A stretch of 64,000 nucleotides of DNA from Armigeres subalbatus (lineage: Eukaryota > Arthropoda > Insecta > Diptera > Culicidae), in assembly GCF_024139115.2 (NCBI RefSeq), contig NC_085141.1, forward strand, positions 242,845,047 to 242,909,046. The letters are read 5' to 3'. How positions within the stretch are numbered: position 1 is the stretch's first letter; every line of letters begins with the position of its first letter. A program made the translations under genes and the position numbers. The notes beneath the pieces are model-generated. The model did not search any database, had not been told where the DNA came from, and worked only from the letters and a program-made list of their open reading frames with translations. Shown in pieces: positions 10,601 to 20,374 of this stretch.

Positions 10601-11670
10601 CTGATATGGCAACCAAAGACATATCCTGTCATGGTGGTATCACATGTTGACTATTTTTGTTTGGTGCCGCGTCACATATCTGGCATTGGCGCACTGATTT
10701 ACCGCATGTGCATGTGATCCAACGGACGTCGTCTCTTGGAGCCTTGAACGGTAGTGCAGTCAGGCAAAGGCCTTTTTCATCAGTGATAATGTTGTGAGTT
10801 CTCTTCTTTTCGGCAATGCTTTTCTGATGCGTTCCCTGTGACGCTGAGTCGTAGCCATGCTTACATTTAGCTAGCTAGGCATTTATTGAAAAACAAAGTA
10901 TTCGTAGGGAATCGACTGCATAAACGAACGCATAAAGTACACCCAGAATAAACAAAGTTAATTCATTTTCATTCTGTATAAATAAAAGTTATAAAATAGA
11001 ACACTAATACGCAATATTTTTTTATATTTTCAATGTGGTCACTAAAAGCTAACAAATTAAATAACTTTTAATTGGACTACATGACTAAGTGACCTTTCAA
11101 GCCACATCAGCTGCTTCCAAGACAAAAGAAGAAGACATTGCTTTTAAAAACTAGAAATACGTTGTGCTATAATTTTTGAAATTATCATTTTAGCCTTTGA
11201 TCATTGACTAGTTTGCATTCAATTACATTTTGCATTAGTGTCGAGTCGATTCCAAATCCGGACCTCACCTCCCCACATTCTTATCCTACCCCATGGCGTG
11301 AAAGTGGTCTGTTCTCTGTGGCTAAATCACGCAAGGAATCCCAGAATTATTCCGAACTGCCCTACGGACTTTCACTTGTAGTTTCTGGTTGTGTTTCCCG
11401 ATAATGTTGGTATTTACAGTCAGTTTCGGGAGCTTTAGATACTTCGCAATCTTTCCTTCTGACTACATTGGATTTCCATTCGCATTAAATCTTCGATAAC
11501 TTTTGAACGTGAGTATAAACACAAATAAAACTTTCACCACAATTTAAACAAATCTTCCGCAACGATGTGATGTCTTTCACTTCTCGGTACGGCCACCAGA
11601 GGCACCGTAGTAACTGGAAAGAAACGGCCAAATACTAAGTGGATCAAGCCGCTAGGTTGCGAAGGACGAC
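10601..11670. other. non-coding DNA, no gene seen
   Basis: The minus strand between 10620 and 10870 has a frame with a CTCGKSVRQCQICDA-like cysteine cluster, but it could not be assigned and may belong to the same decayed transposon. From 10880 to 11670 the sequence is AT-rich with no recognised element. Confidence 0.3.
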
Positions 11671-11675
11671 GGAGG

Positions 11676-11748
11676 TCCTTCGCAGCTTAGTTGGTTAAAG
11701 CACCAGTCTAGCGTACTGAGGGTCGTGGGTTCGAGTCCCATCGAAGGG
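11676..11748 (+). tRNA. tRNA-like gene, Ala(AGC) by anticodon position
   Basis: The 73 nt fit standard tRNA numbering exactly. There is a 7-bp acceptor stem (TCCTTCG/CGAAGGG, first pair T-G), a D stem GCTT/AAGC with A14, GG in the loop and A21, a 5-bp anticodon stem CCAGT/ACTGA with one C-A mismatch, and loop CTAGCGT with T33 and anticodon AGC. The variable loop is 5 nt, and the T arm GTGGG-TTCGAGT-CCCAT is fully paired. The internal promoter boxes are intact. Overall sequence resembles threonine tRNAs more than alanine ones, position 8 is C, and there is no T4 terminator before about 11803. It could be a lookalike or a SINE head. Confidence 0.5.
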
Positions 11749-11814
11749 AAAGTGGTTACCGCCAGGTATCGAAGAAGAATTTACCGTTGATTAAAAAGTC
11801 GTTTTTCGTTTCTT

Positions 11815-12230
11815 GATTAGATGATCTCCATGTGGCCTTGTGGATATTCTTGAAGGAGAAAAAAGTGCTTCAGACTACCATTCCGCAGGAGGCTGCAAAG
11901 TTCATGCACCGTCGTTGTTGTTCAATACGGTATGCAGACTATTCGGTCCGATGACCAGTCTATGCAATTCCTCTCTTTCTACCTGAGCGTTCATGACATC
12001 GATGACGATTTTGACGTCCAGCAGTGGGCATTCATCGTATGTCTGTTCCATCTGTGCATAAGTAGAACGCTTCTTTCGCATCGTCAGGTTACTTTTCGTC
12101 GTGTGGGCAGAGCAAATTTGCTGCAGCGCCACGATGTCGAAGTTGCGGGATGCGTCACAACCTGCGAAGTTGAGTTGCAGAAAATTACAAATTTGAATTT
12201 ATTATCCGAAGGTTTAAAGAAAATGCGTTT
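11815..12230 (-). pseudogene. non-LTR retrotransposon endonuclease relic
   Basis: The minus-strand frame contains FDIVALQQICSAH, then PLLDVKIVIDVMNAQVERE, VIGPNSLHTV, and further on a degraded 'NFAAS.GMVV.STFF...DIHKATW' region. This is the order of the apurinic-like endonuclease domain of RTE/'craniofacial development protein 2-like' LINEs, in which an IGDxNAQxGRE segment carries catalytic residues. Here the key Gly-Asp has become Val-Asp-Val-Met, and stops interrupt the frame. No reverse transcriptase portion adjoins it, so this is a 5'-region fragment. Confidence 0.65.
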
Positions 12231-12239
12231 CCTGTAAAA

Positions 12240-14600
12240 TTTACTCAATGTGATAGGTACCACTTTCGCTGGCACCGGTTAATATATAGCTTACCGGTGT
12301 AAATAATATTTACTTAATATCTCGAATCATATTTCATATAGAACATCTAATGATTCGTCTCCATCGTGTTCTAGAAATCAGCTTTATTTTATTTGGCCCA
12401 TTATGCAATGTCACTCCTCTGAGAGGTGATAAATAAATAAATAAATACATGTAAAACGAGATAAAAATCACTTAATGCGAATGGAAATTATTCAGATTAT
12501 CACCATACAATGTAACATTGCAAAAGATAAATGTTCACGTATTAATTTGCACACGAAGAAATGCCAAATTGTGTGTCCTTCACCAAAACAACGATGACAA
12601 AAATAGGCCCGCTCAGGCGCCTCCAGCCTATTTGTTATCATTAAAGTAGTAATCCGCCACCTAATCCCTGATTTATACGTCCGTGTACGCATGTGCAATA
12701 AACAGGTCACTCATGTTGTCCCGCCGGCCGTCGCCATTCACGCGGCGTGCTTCGAAAACATCTTCACAGTTAATCGAATATTTCACGCTCTATTTCGTCA
12801 AGCTATTGTAGGATTGTAAAAGCTATTTGCTTCCTTAACGATGAAAAACAACCTGACTCGCCTTGTCATTCGCCATTAATTATCGGAGGTCGAGGCTTAA
12901 GATAAAGGGCTCTGCTGGCTGCCAATCCGACGGAGCTCGCCACTCCATTCTTCGCATTCGCATCACTCGAAAAAGTCACCACGTGGACTCCGCACTGCTA
13001 GCTCTCCTGGCACTATTTTGTGACATTATGCCAAGTCATCATCAGGCGTCCAAACGGAGTTGGAGAAAAGTTTCCTTCGGACGTGGACGTGGAAAAAAGC
13101 TATGATGAACGAGCAGAAAGGCGAATATTTGTGGGGCCCGCCCCGCTTTAGTACTACCAGATGGAAAGCGGTTGAGATGGCGAGAATGACACATGCAGAA
13201 CTGTTACAGCAAGGATCCCACCGCATCGCGTCACATCGTTCGGTTGCTGTAGTAATAGCAGTGTAGCCAAAGGATAGGTTCCCGTTGGCGGTTCCTAATG
13301 AGATGATTTAGTGGGATTACTTTTCATTACTCGACTACGGATGGCCACCTCCACCACCAGCGCATCGTCATTATCCTTTCTGCTCGGGAACAGCAGCAGC
13401 GAGAAAGTCCCGTGAGTTTGTATGCTACGGCACTCACTCACTGCCCTCCGGTTTGGTTTGAAACCAAAGTCAGACAGAGTATTATTTCACTTTCATTACT
13501 TTAGTCGACAAGCAGCCTGGTGGTGGTGCGCCCGGGTTGGTAATCTTGGCGCATTAGTCATAAAAAGTGGATTACTGTCGGGACTAGAGGCGAGGGATTA
13601 CACGTGAAACAATTTGCTGTTTTGCAGCTAGGATTTTTTTATGCTCGCTTTTATTTGCTACAGTTTTTCTAACGTTTTGCGAGTGTGAAATCCTATGGAG
13701 CGCTAAATTTACTGGCACACATCGCAAGTTATATTCACACCGTTCAAAGTGTAATCTTTATATATTTTTACCATGCGAATTTGTCAAGAACAACGGAGCT
13801 ATGAAGAATCGACAACATCTGATCCTCTAATATCATGTCGTGCGTCGAGTGGCTGATTCGAGAAATTAATGGCGGTGGAGAATTTAGGAAAGAATGTACA
13901 AATCGGTGGTACAAATTAAAAATTCAGAACAAGTTTTTTTCATAGCGTTCTGAATATGGTTTTGAATTTTTTTCAAAGAATTTCCGATATTACGAAGCAA
14001 GATTTTATGTACCAAGAATACAGCTGTCTGAACTGTCTGCGTAAATCAAAATTTTCGTCTTTATAGCTTTGCAATTAAATTGTTATTGGAATTTCGTGGC
14101 CCTGGAAAATTCTATCGCAATTTTCAAACCATTTCATTTAATTGTTTCCGCTTGAGTTCATCCATCAAACAGCTTTCTGTAATTGATGGAAAAGCTCACC
14201 TGGTACTGGAACACATTCTTTTGAAGTAATTTTCAAATTTCAATCCTTGCTATGAACAACAAATTACTCAAAACTCTTTCAACGTCCATTAATCTTACTG
14301 ACAAATCGCATAACTCCCAAAGGTACGTTAGAAACCATTTGGAAGCAACCCATTTGATAAAGGATTGCTCGTCGCTCACTCAACAACACGTCCCCCCTTT
14401 TCCCCAATTCCCATTTGTCTTTCGTGCACCTGTTCCCAGCACCCATATCCAGCCTTTCCCGCCGTGCAGCTCTCAAGTTTTTTGAACACGATCCAAATGG
14501 GATAATGCCACCCCATTGAAGCGAAACTTCAATTGTTCTTTTCCTGCTTCGGAGCACTTCCTTTTTGAGCTGTCTCTATTTGCCGTCGGAGAGGTGGAGA
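12240..14600. other. unique non-coding DNA with an exact palindrome
   Basis: No transposon was recognised and base composition is balanced, unlike most of the window. A 17-bp palindrome, TTTGGTTTGAAACCAAA, lies at 13452-13468. An AAAT tetranucleotide run is at about 12431-12446. This stretch is a reasonable candidate for intronic regulatory DNA upstream of the adaptor gene, but nothing in it proves that. Confidence 0.35.
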
Positions 14601-14827
14601 AGGCTCGCGCTGTTGTCTGTTCAGGAAGCGCACGTTCACGAGCGGTATCCATCCATCCGGGCTTCCTGCTGGTGCTGCCACTCTGTAGCGAAAGCTAAAG
14701 AAGGCGAAAGTAAGTGTGTGAGTCATAAAGGGAATTGGTTGGTTCAAGACGGCCAGGATTTCGACGGCGCACGGGATTGAACTTAAAAGCTGAAACACAA
14801 GTAAAAAGTGCACTTTGGGATTAGGGG

Positions 14828-15007
14828 ATGGTTTCTTACTTGCCGGGGAAATTGGACGATATGGAAAAAGGGTCGAAAGACAAGAAGTCGAAGTTAAACT
14901 TCGAAAACCCGAGGAGATGTAACGTCAATAGAGTTAACGATCGTAATTGGAAAAATGTGGATAGTATTCCTTCACACACTTTTAATAAATCTGCCTCATT
15001 CTGGTAG
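14828..15007 (+). CDS. small open frame, possible alternative first coding exon
   Basis: An uninterrupted 59-codon frame starts at an ATG and is rich in charged residues (LDDMEKGSKDKKSKLNFE near residues 9-26). A strong splice-donor string, AAAGTAAGT, lies about 120 bp upstream (GT at 14710-14711), and a possible acceptor TTAG lies at 14821-14824. A non-coding 5' exon could therefore splice into this frame. No PH-domain residues are recognisable in it and its own donor is weak, so linking it to the adaptor gene at 20375 is speculative. It may be chance. Confidence 0.22.
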   Translation: MVSYLPGKLDDMEKGSKDKKSKLNFENPRRCNVNRVNDRNWKNVDSIPSHTFNKSASFW

Positions 15008-15009
15008 TG

Positions 15010-16355
15010 AGGTTATTGATTTCATACTCTAATATTATTAATAAGATTTGGAATTATTTTTACTGTAAATTATTTTGCTACCAGTTTCAGCTGTTCACAC
15101 TTTCCAATACATATTTCCATTCGGCTCCCTCGTTCCAACATTTTGTGATTTTGGCCCTTTGTTCATTCGAATTTTTGCTCGTCCACATTACATCCTTTCA
15201 ACGTCTCGTTGCCATTTGAGCGTTCCTCATTGATGTGTGAAAAACACACGCTGCTTTTGCTGCACTCAGTCACGTCAATTTTTTTGCATTTCCGCACATA
15301 AAATGATGATAGATGATTTCCCCTGACCCGTTTTTTTTTCTGTTTGCGAGAGGGATGTTTTTGCGGGCGTTTTGTTTTCGTCCTCGTGCCCCCATGCCTC
15401 GTGTTGGGGCAAAAGTTTTGAAGAGTTTTCCGCCTGAGCGTTGCCGCGAGCGCCACTTAACCGTGCCGCCACCAACCAACCCGCGGATGAATGGGACCAC
15501 GCTCAATATACGCGGCCAGGGCTAGGATGATTTATGACATGCGTGCCTTCGGCTAGGAAAGTCTGTAAAATTATGGAGGGCTGCTGGCAGCTCTCGATCT
15601 CATTGTCTCGGCTTGTGACAGGAAATGAAGGATGAAAAATAGCTGCTTGTTGGAGAGAATGGACGTTTTTCTCCTCGACTCTGCTTTTGTTTGTGAACAA
15701 TAGTTGTTTTCGAAAATGAAATAATTGAACTATTGGTCAAGGAAAAGTTATTACTCTTCTTTGGGAGATGATGACAGCGAGTGACAAGTTATTATGAGTG
15801 TTGTGCTATGAGTTTGATGAAAAATAAATCATTTTATGCTTGGCATATTGAGTTCTGAAAATCACAAAACTAACAATCGCAGTCACATAAAAAGTCTCTC
15901 AGAAAAATTATATTCTGTCTAATTTTCAAGAAATTTAACCCAGCAATTATTATGAAAGTCCAAGTGGATTCCGCCGGAATCGGTTCACTCAAACTGCAGT
16001 CTCGCAGCTTTTATTCCTAAAGGTTTGTTTTTTGGACAACTTTCTTGTTCTTATTTTTGCCTGCGATTGAAAAGAATATTCCGAGCAGATTTTTATGCGC
16101 CGTACAATACTAAAATCGGTAACAAACGACTCCAGAGTGAACATCCAGGAAAAGCTTCCAGTGAAGCTACCTGAGGAACTGCCATCAATCTTCTGAAAGA
16201 ACATTGATGAAAGGCTAAATATCAGATACCGTGCAACATTAAAATAGTTCACATACTTTAGACCCTTCCGCATATTGGCCAAATTGAACCGCCAGTTGAA
16301 TCGTTATCAATTGGGCTATGCGCAACAAAACATTGTAGCAATAGTGCAACAGTTG
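15010..16355. other. non-coding DNA, no gene seen
   Basis: No recognised element. 15100-15700 has a higher GC content and overlapping short frames on both strands with no domain. 15700-16355 is AT-rich. Confidence 0.35.
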
Positions 16356-16359
16356 TTCC

Positions 16360-16921
16360 TCCGAAGGTTCCTCCAGTAGGCCATCCGGAGGTTTCTGTAC
16401 AAGTCCCTCCGGAGATTCTTCTAGGAGTCTCTTCGGAGGTTCCTCCAGGAGTCTCTCCGGAGGTTTCTCCAGGAGTCCCTCCGGAGGTTCCTCCAGGAGT
16501 CCCTCCGGAGATTCCTCCAGGAGTCCTTCCGGGTGTTCCTACAGGAGTTCCTCCGGGGGTTCCTACAGGAGTTCCTCCGGGGATTCCTCCAGAAGCTCCT
16601 CCAAGAGTTCCTCCGACTGTTCCTTAAGGAGTTCCTCCGGCAATTCCTCCAGGAGTTCCTTCGGCGGTTCATCCAGGAGTTCCTCCGGCGGTTCCTCCAG
16701 GAGTTCATCCGGCGGTTCCTCCGGAGGTTCCCCCAGGAGTTTCTTCGGAGGTTCCTCCAGGAGTCCCGCCATAGGTTCCTCCAGGAGTTCTTCCGGAGGT
16801 TCTTACAGATGTACCTCCAGGAGTTCCTCCAGAAGTCCCTTCGAAGGTTCCTCCAGAAGTCCATCTGGAGGTTCCTCTAGGAGTCCCTCTGGCGATTCCT
16901 CTAGGACTCCCTCTGGCGACT
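16360..16921. repeat. 24-bp minisatellite, unit near CCTCCAGGAGTCCCTCCGGA
   Basis: The 24-bp unit alternates GGAGGTTCCTCCAGGAGT with CCCTCC or TCCTCC variants. It is internally palindromic (CCTCCGGAGG, CCTCCAGG). Long frames on both strands (16421-16864 and 16533-16880), with repeated RNSWRN- or LQEFLRRF-like peptides, are consequences of a period divisible by three. It resembles the array at 4255-4970 in period and half-unit design but has different bases. It continues at 17166-17262 and 19885-20175. Confidence 0.88.
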
Positions 16922-16929
16922 CCTCTAGG

Positions 16930-17165
16930 CAGTAGTGCGAATTCTCAGTCTCAGTGACTGAAATTTATTGGATATTGATACCATTTCCTCTTCACACTCA
17001 CTTCCTAGCAGTGAAAACTGAAAATGATTAGCAGCAACAATCAAAGATAAAGTAAACAAAAGACCTCTCTGACTGAAAGGCACCGTCATAGGCAAAGAGG
17101 AGCAGAGAAAAATACAAAGCAAAAGAATCACACTCAGCGAGCATTGTTGATAAATTGCAGTACTG
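16930..17165. mobile_element. hAT-like MITE inside the minisatellite
   Basis: Short inverted ends CAGTAGTGC and GCAGTACTG are flanked on both sides by the 8-bp sequence CCTCTAGG (16922-16929 and 17166-17173). An 8-bp duplication is the hallmark of hAT elements. The 236-bp interior has no coding potential. The host minisatellite itself contains CCTCTAGG-like phrases, which weakens the target-duplication argument slightly. Confidence 0.65.
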
Positions 17166-17262
17166 CCTCTAGGACTCCCTCCGGAGGTTTCTTCAAGAGT
17201 CCCTCAGAAGATTCCTCCAGGAGTCCCTCAGGAGCTTCCTCCAGGAGGTTCCTCCAAGATTA
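17166..17262. repeat. 24-bp minisatellite, continuation
   Basis: Four to five further units of the 16360-16921 array lie on the far side of the hAT-like MITE and run up to the start of the TAAAGCT-rich block. Confidence 0.75.
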
Positions 17263-17264
17263 TT

Positions 17265-19880
17265 TCTGAAGCATCTCGGAGTCTCACAGCTAAAGCTGTT
17301 AAAGCTAAGCCAGTTGCTTAAAGCTGCTTAAAGCTAAGCCAGTTGTTAAAGCTGTTAAAGCTTGTTAAAGCTAAGCATGTTAAGCTAAAGCTGTGTTAAG
17401 CCAGTTAAGCTAAAGTTGCTTAAAGCTAAGCTAAAGTTTAAGCTAAAGCTAAAGGTTAAAGGTTGCTTAAGCTAAAGCTTAAAGTTGTTAAAGTTAAGCT
17501 AAAGCAGTTAAAGCAAGCTGTTAAAGCTAAGTTGTTAAAGCTATTAAAGTTAAAGCTAAAGCTGTTTAAAGCTTAAGCTAAAGGTTAAAGCAGCTAAAGC
17601 TAAGCTAAAGCAGTTGGCTTAAAGCTAGTTGGTTTAAAGCAGCAGTTGTTAAAGGTTAAAGAAGTTAAAGCTTAAGCTAAAGCAGCTAGCAGCTAGTTGT
17701 TGCAGCTGTTAAGAAGCAGTTGTTTAAAGAAGCTGTTGCTTAAAGCAGCTGCAAAGGTTAAAGGTTAAAGCAGCAAAGCTGTTAAGTTGTTAGCAGCCTG
17801 CAGCAGTAAGCCCCCAGCTCAGCTCCAGCCTGGCCCTGGACTGGCCCTGCAGCCCCAGCCCCCAGCCCCAGCCCCACCAGCCCCTGGGCTCAGCCCGGCC
17901 CCAGCCCCCTGCCCCTGCCCCAGCCCCAGTTCCTGCCCCAGCCCCTTCACGTTCAGCCCGGCCCAGCCCCAGCCCGCCCCAAGTCCCCTGGCCCGGCCCA
18001 GCCAGTCCCAGCCCTGCGCCAGTCAGCCTCAGCCTCACCAGCCTGGCACCACAGCCCTGGGTCTGCACTGCCCAGCTCACCAAAGCCCGTCGCCTGCCCC
18101 AGCCCCCGCCTGCCAGCTCCGCTCAGCCCTGGGCTCTGCTCCGTCACCAGCCCTGCCCAGCCCGGCCCGTCCGCCCGCCCGCCAGCCTCCGGCTCGAGCT
18201 GCCCAGCCCACCCAGCCCTGCCTGGCTCGCCTGGCTCCAGCCTGCCCTGTGCCTCCGGCCTCAGCTGCCCGGGCTCAGCCTGGGCCCTGCCTGCCCTCAG
18301 CCTGCCTGTCCCAAACAAGCCCTGCCTGCCTGCCTCAGCTCTGGCTCCCAAAGCCTGCTCTGCCCCATGGGCTGCCTCAGCCTGCCCAGCCTGGCCTTAA
18401 AGTTCAGCCTGGCTCCAAATGCCCCCAGCCACCAGCTCTCCTGCTCCAGCCAACCCTGGAGCTCAAAGCCCTGGCCCAGCTCCCAGCCCCCAGTTCGCCC
18501 AGCCGCCCAGCTGCCTGCCCAGCCTGCCCAGTTTAACTGGCTCCAGCCTGGTCAGCCTGCTCAGCCTGCTACCAGCCTTGTGCCCAGCCCATCAGCTAAG
18601 CGTCAGCCTGCTCAAGCCAAAGCCTGTCAGTCTCGCTCAGCCCTTAAAGCTCAGCTCTTAAAGTTGCTCAAAGCCTGTTGCCTCAAAGCTAAGTTCTGCC
18701 TCAGCTAAGCCAACAGTTGGCTCAGCTAAGCTTGAAGCAGCCGCTCAGTTCCTTGCTCAAGCCACTCAGCCCAGCTTCCAGCTTAAAGCCCCAGTTTAAA
18801 GCCCAGTCGTTAAAGCCTGTGCCTGGCCCAGCCAACCAGCCAACAGCTCAGTCAGCCTGGCAAAGCCGTTCTAAGCCTGCTCAGCCAGCTCTGTGCCTTA
18901 AAGCTACAGCTGTCCAGCCTGGTTAAAGCTCAGCCCAGCCTGGTTTCAAAGCCAGCTTAAAGCTAAGCTAAAGCTAAGCCCAAAGCTAAGCCTTAAGCCC
19001 AGCGTGCCCCAGCCCCCAGTCCAGTCCCAGCCCCAAAGTTTGCCCCAAAGCCCTGCCCACCTGGCCCCAGCCTGGCCCCTGGCTCAGCCCCAGCCCAGCC
19101 TGGCCTGCCCAGCCCTGGGCTCAGCCCCACTGGCTCCAGCCTCCACCAGGGCTCCCAGCTCAGCCTGCCCCAGCAGCTCCAGCCCCGGCCCAGTCCCAGC
19201 CTGCCTCCGCTCAGCCCCACCAACTCAGCCCCAGCCTGTCAAAGCCCCAGCCTCAGCCCAGCCTGGCCTGCCTCCGCTCAGCCGCCCGCTGCCTCCTTCT
19301 GCCCAGCCTGGCCTCAGCCTGTGCCCCAGCCAGCACCAGCCCCTGGCCTCAGCCCGCCAGCTCCTGGCCTGCGCCCCAGCCCAGCCCTGTGCTCAGTCTC
19401 AGCCCAACGTCTGCCTCAGCCCGTCAGCCCTGGGCTCAGTGCCCGTCTCCAGCCAGCCTGCGCCCGGCTCCCTGGCTCAGCCGCCTGGCCCAGCCTGCTC
19501 AGTTCCCCTGCCTGTGCCTGGGGCCCAGCCTGGGCCTCAGCCTCTGCCCCAGCCTGCCTCAAAGCCTGGCTTGCTCCTGCCCAGCCTCTGCCTGCTCAAA
19601 GCTCAGCCTGCCTCAGCTAAGCCTCAAAGCCTAAGCCAGCTCAAGCCAATTGCTCAGCTGTGCTTGTCAAAGCCTGCCTGCCTAAAGCTGTTGCTTAAAG
19701 CTAAGCTTAAAGTTAAGCTAAATAAGCCAGCTTGTTTCAGCCAAGCCAAAGTCAAGCTAAGCCAAGCTAAAGCTAAGCTAAAGCTAAGCTAAAGCTAGCT
19801 AAGCTAAGCCAAAGCTGCTTCGTGCCAAGCTTAAAGCTAAGCTTCAAAGCTGCTTTCAGCTGAAGCTAAGCTAAAGCTGT
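17265..19880. repeat. AAGCT/CAGCC quasi-periodic low-complexity block
   Basis: Two compositional phases share a 5-6 bp rhythm. The ends (17265-17790 and 19600-19880) are built of TTAAAGC and AAGCTAA phrases, while the middle is built of CAGCCC, CAGCCTG and CTGGCCC phrases. An intermediate mixture lies at about 18580-18990. The block interrupts the 24-bp minisatellite, which resumes at 19885. Proline/serine-rich frames at 17787-18536 and 19004-19792 are by-products of the repeat and are not genes. CpG is rare despite high GC in the middle. Confidence 0.85.
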
Positions 19881-19884
19881 GTTT

Positions 19885-20175
19885 CAAGGTCCCTCCGAGG
19901 TTCCTCCAGGAGTCTCTCCTGAGTTCCTCCAGGAGTCCCTCCGAAGGTTCCTCCAGGAGTCCCTCCGAGGTTCCTCCAGAGTCCTCCTGAGTGTCCTCCA
20001 GGAGTCCCTCCGGAGGTTCCTCCAAGAGTCCCTCCGGGAGGGACTCCTGGAGGAACCAGGAGAGACTCCTGGAGTCCCTCCGGAGGTTCCTCCAGGAGTC
20101 CCTCCGGAGGTTCCTCCAGGAGTCCCTCCGGAGGTTCCTCCAGGAGTTCCGGAGGTTCCTCCAGGTTCCTCCAAA
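19885..20175. repeat. 24-bp minisatellite with an internal inversion
   Basis: Same unit as 16360-16921. At about 20030-20075 the array switches strand: CCCTCCGGGAGGGACTCC is followed by units in opposite orientation, then returns to the original orientation. The last unit ends only about 200 bp before the splice acceptor of the adaptor gene. Confidence 0.85.
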
Positions 20176-20374
20176 TGACAATACTAAAGTATCACCCTGA
20201 GTAGAGCTAACAAATGAGAACCTTGAAAAAAAACTTCTGAACGTATTTGAACACCACAAAGGAAAAAACTAGTAAACTGGTAAAATCATCTACAAATTGT
20301 TGTCTGTCAACCCATGATTTTCGCATTATTGATAGGACACTAACAGTTCTTCTCTTCTTTCCCTTGTATTACAG

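Noticed and set aside
16421..16880. RNSWRN- and LQEFLRRF-type repeat proteins on opposite strands
   Set aside because: Same cause: 24-bp minisatellite.
17787..19792. Proline- and serine-rich open frames (249 and 262 codons)
   Set aside because: Arise from CAGCC-type low-complexity DNA and overlap long frames on the opposite strand.
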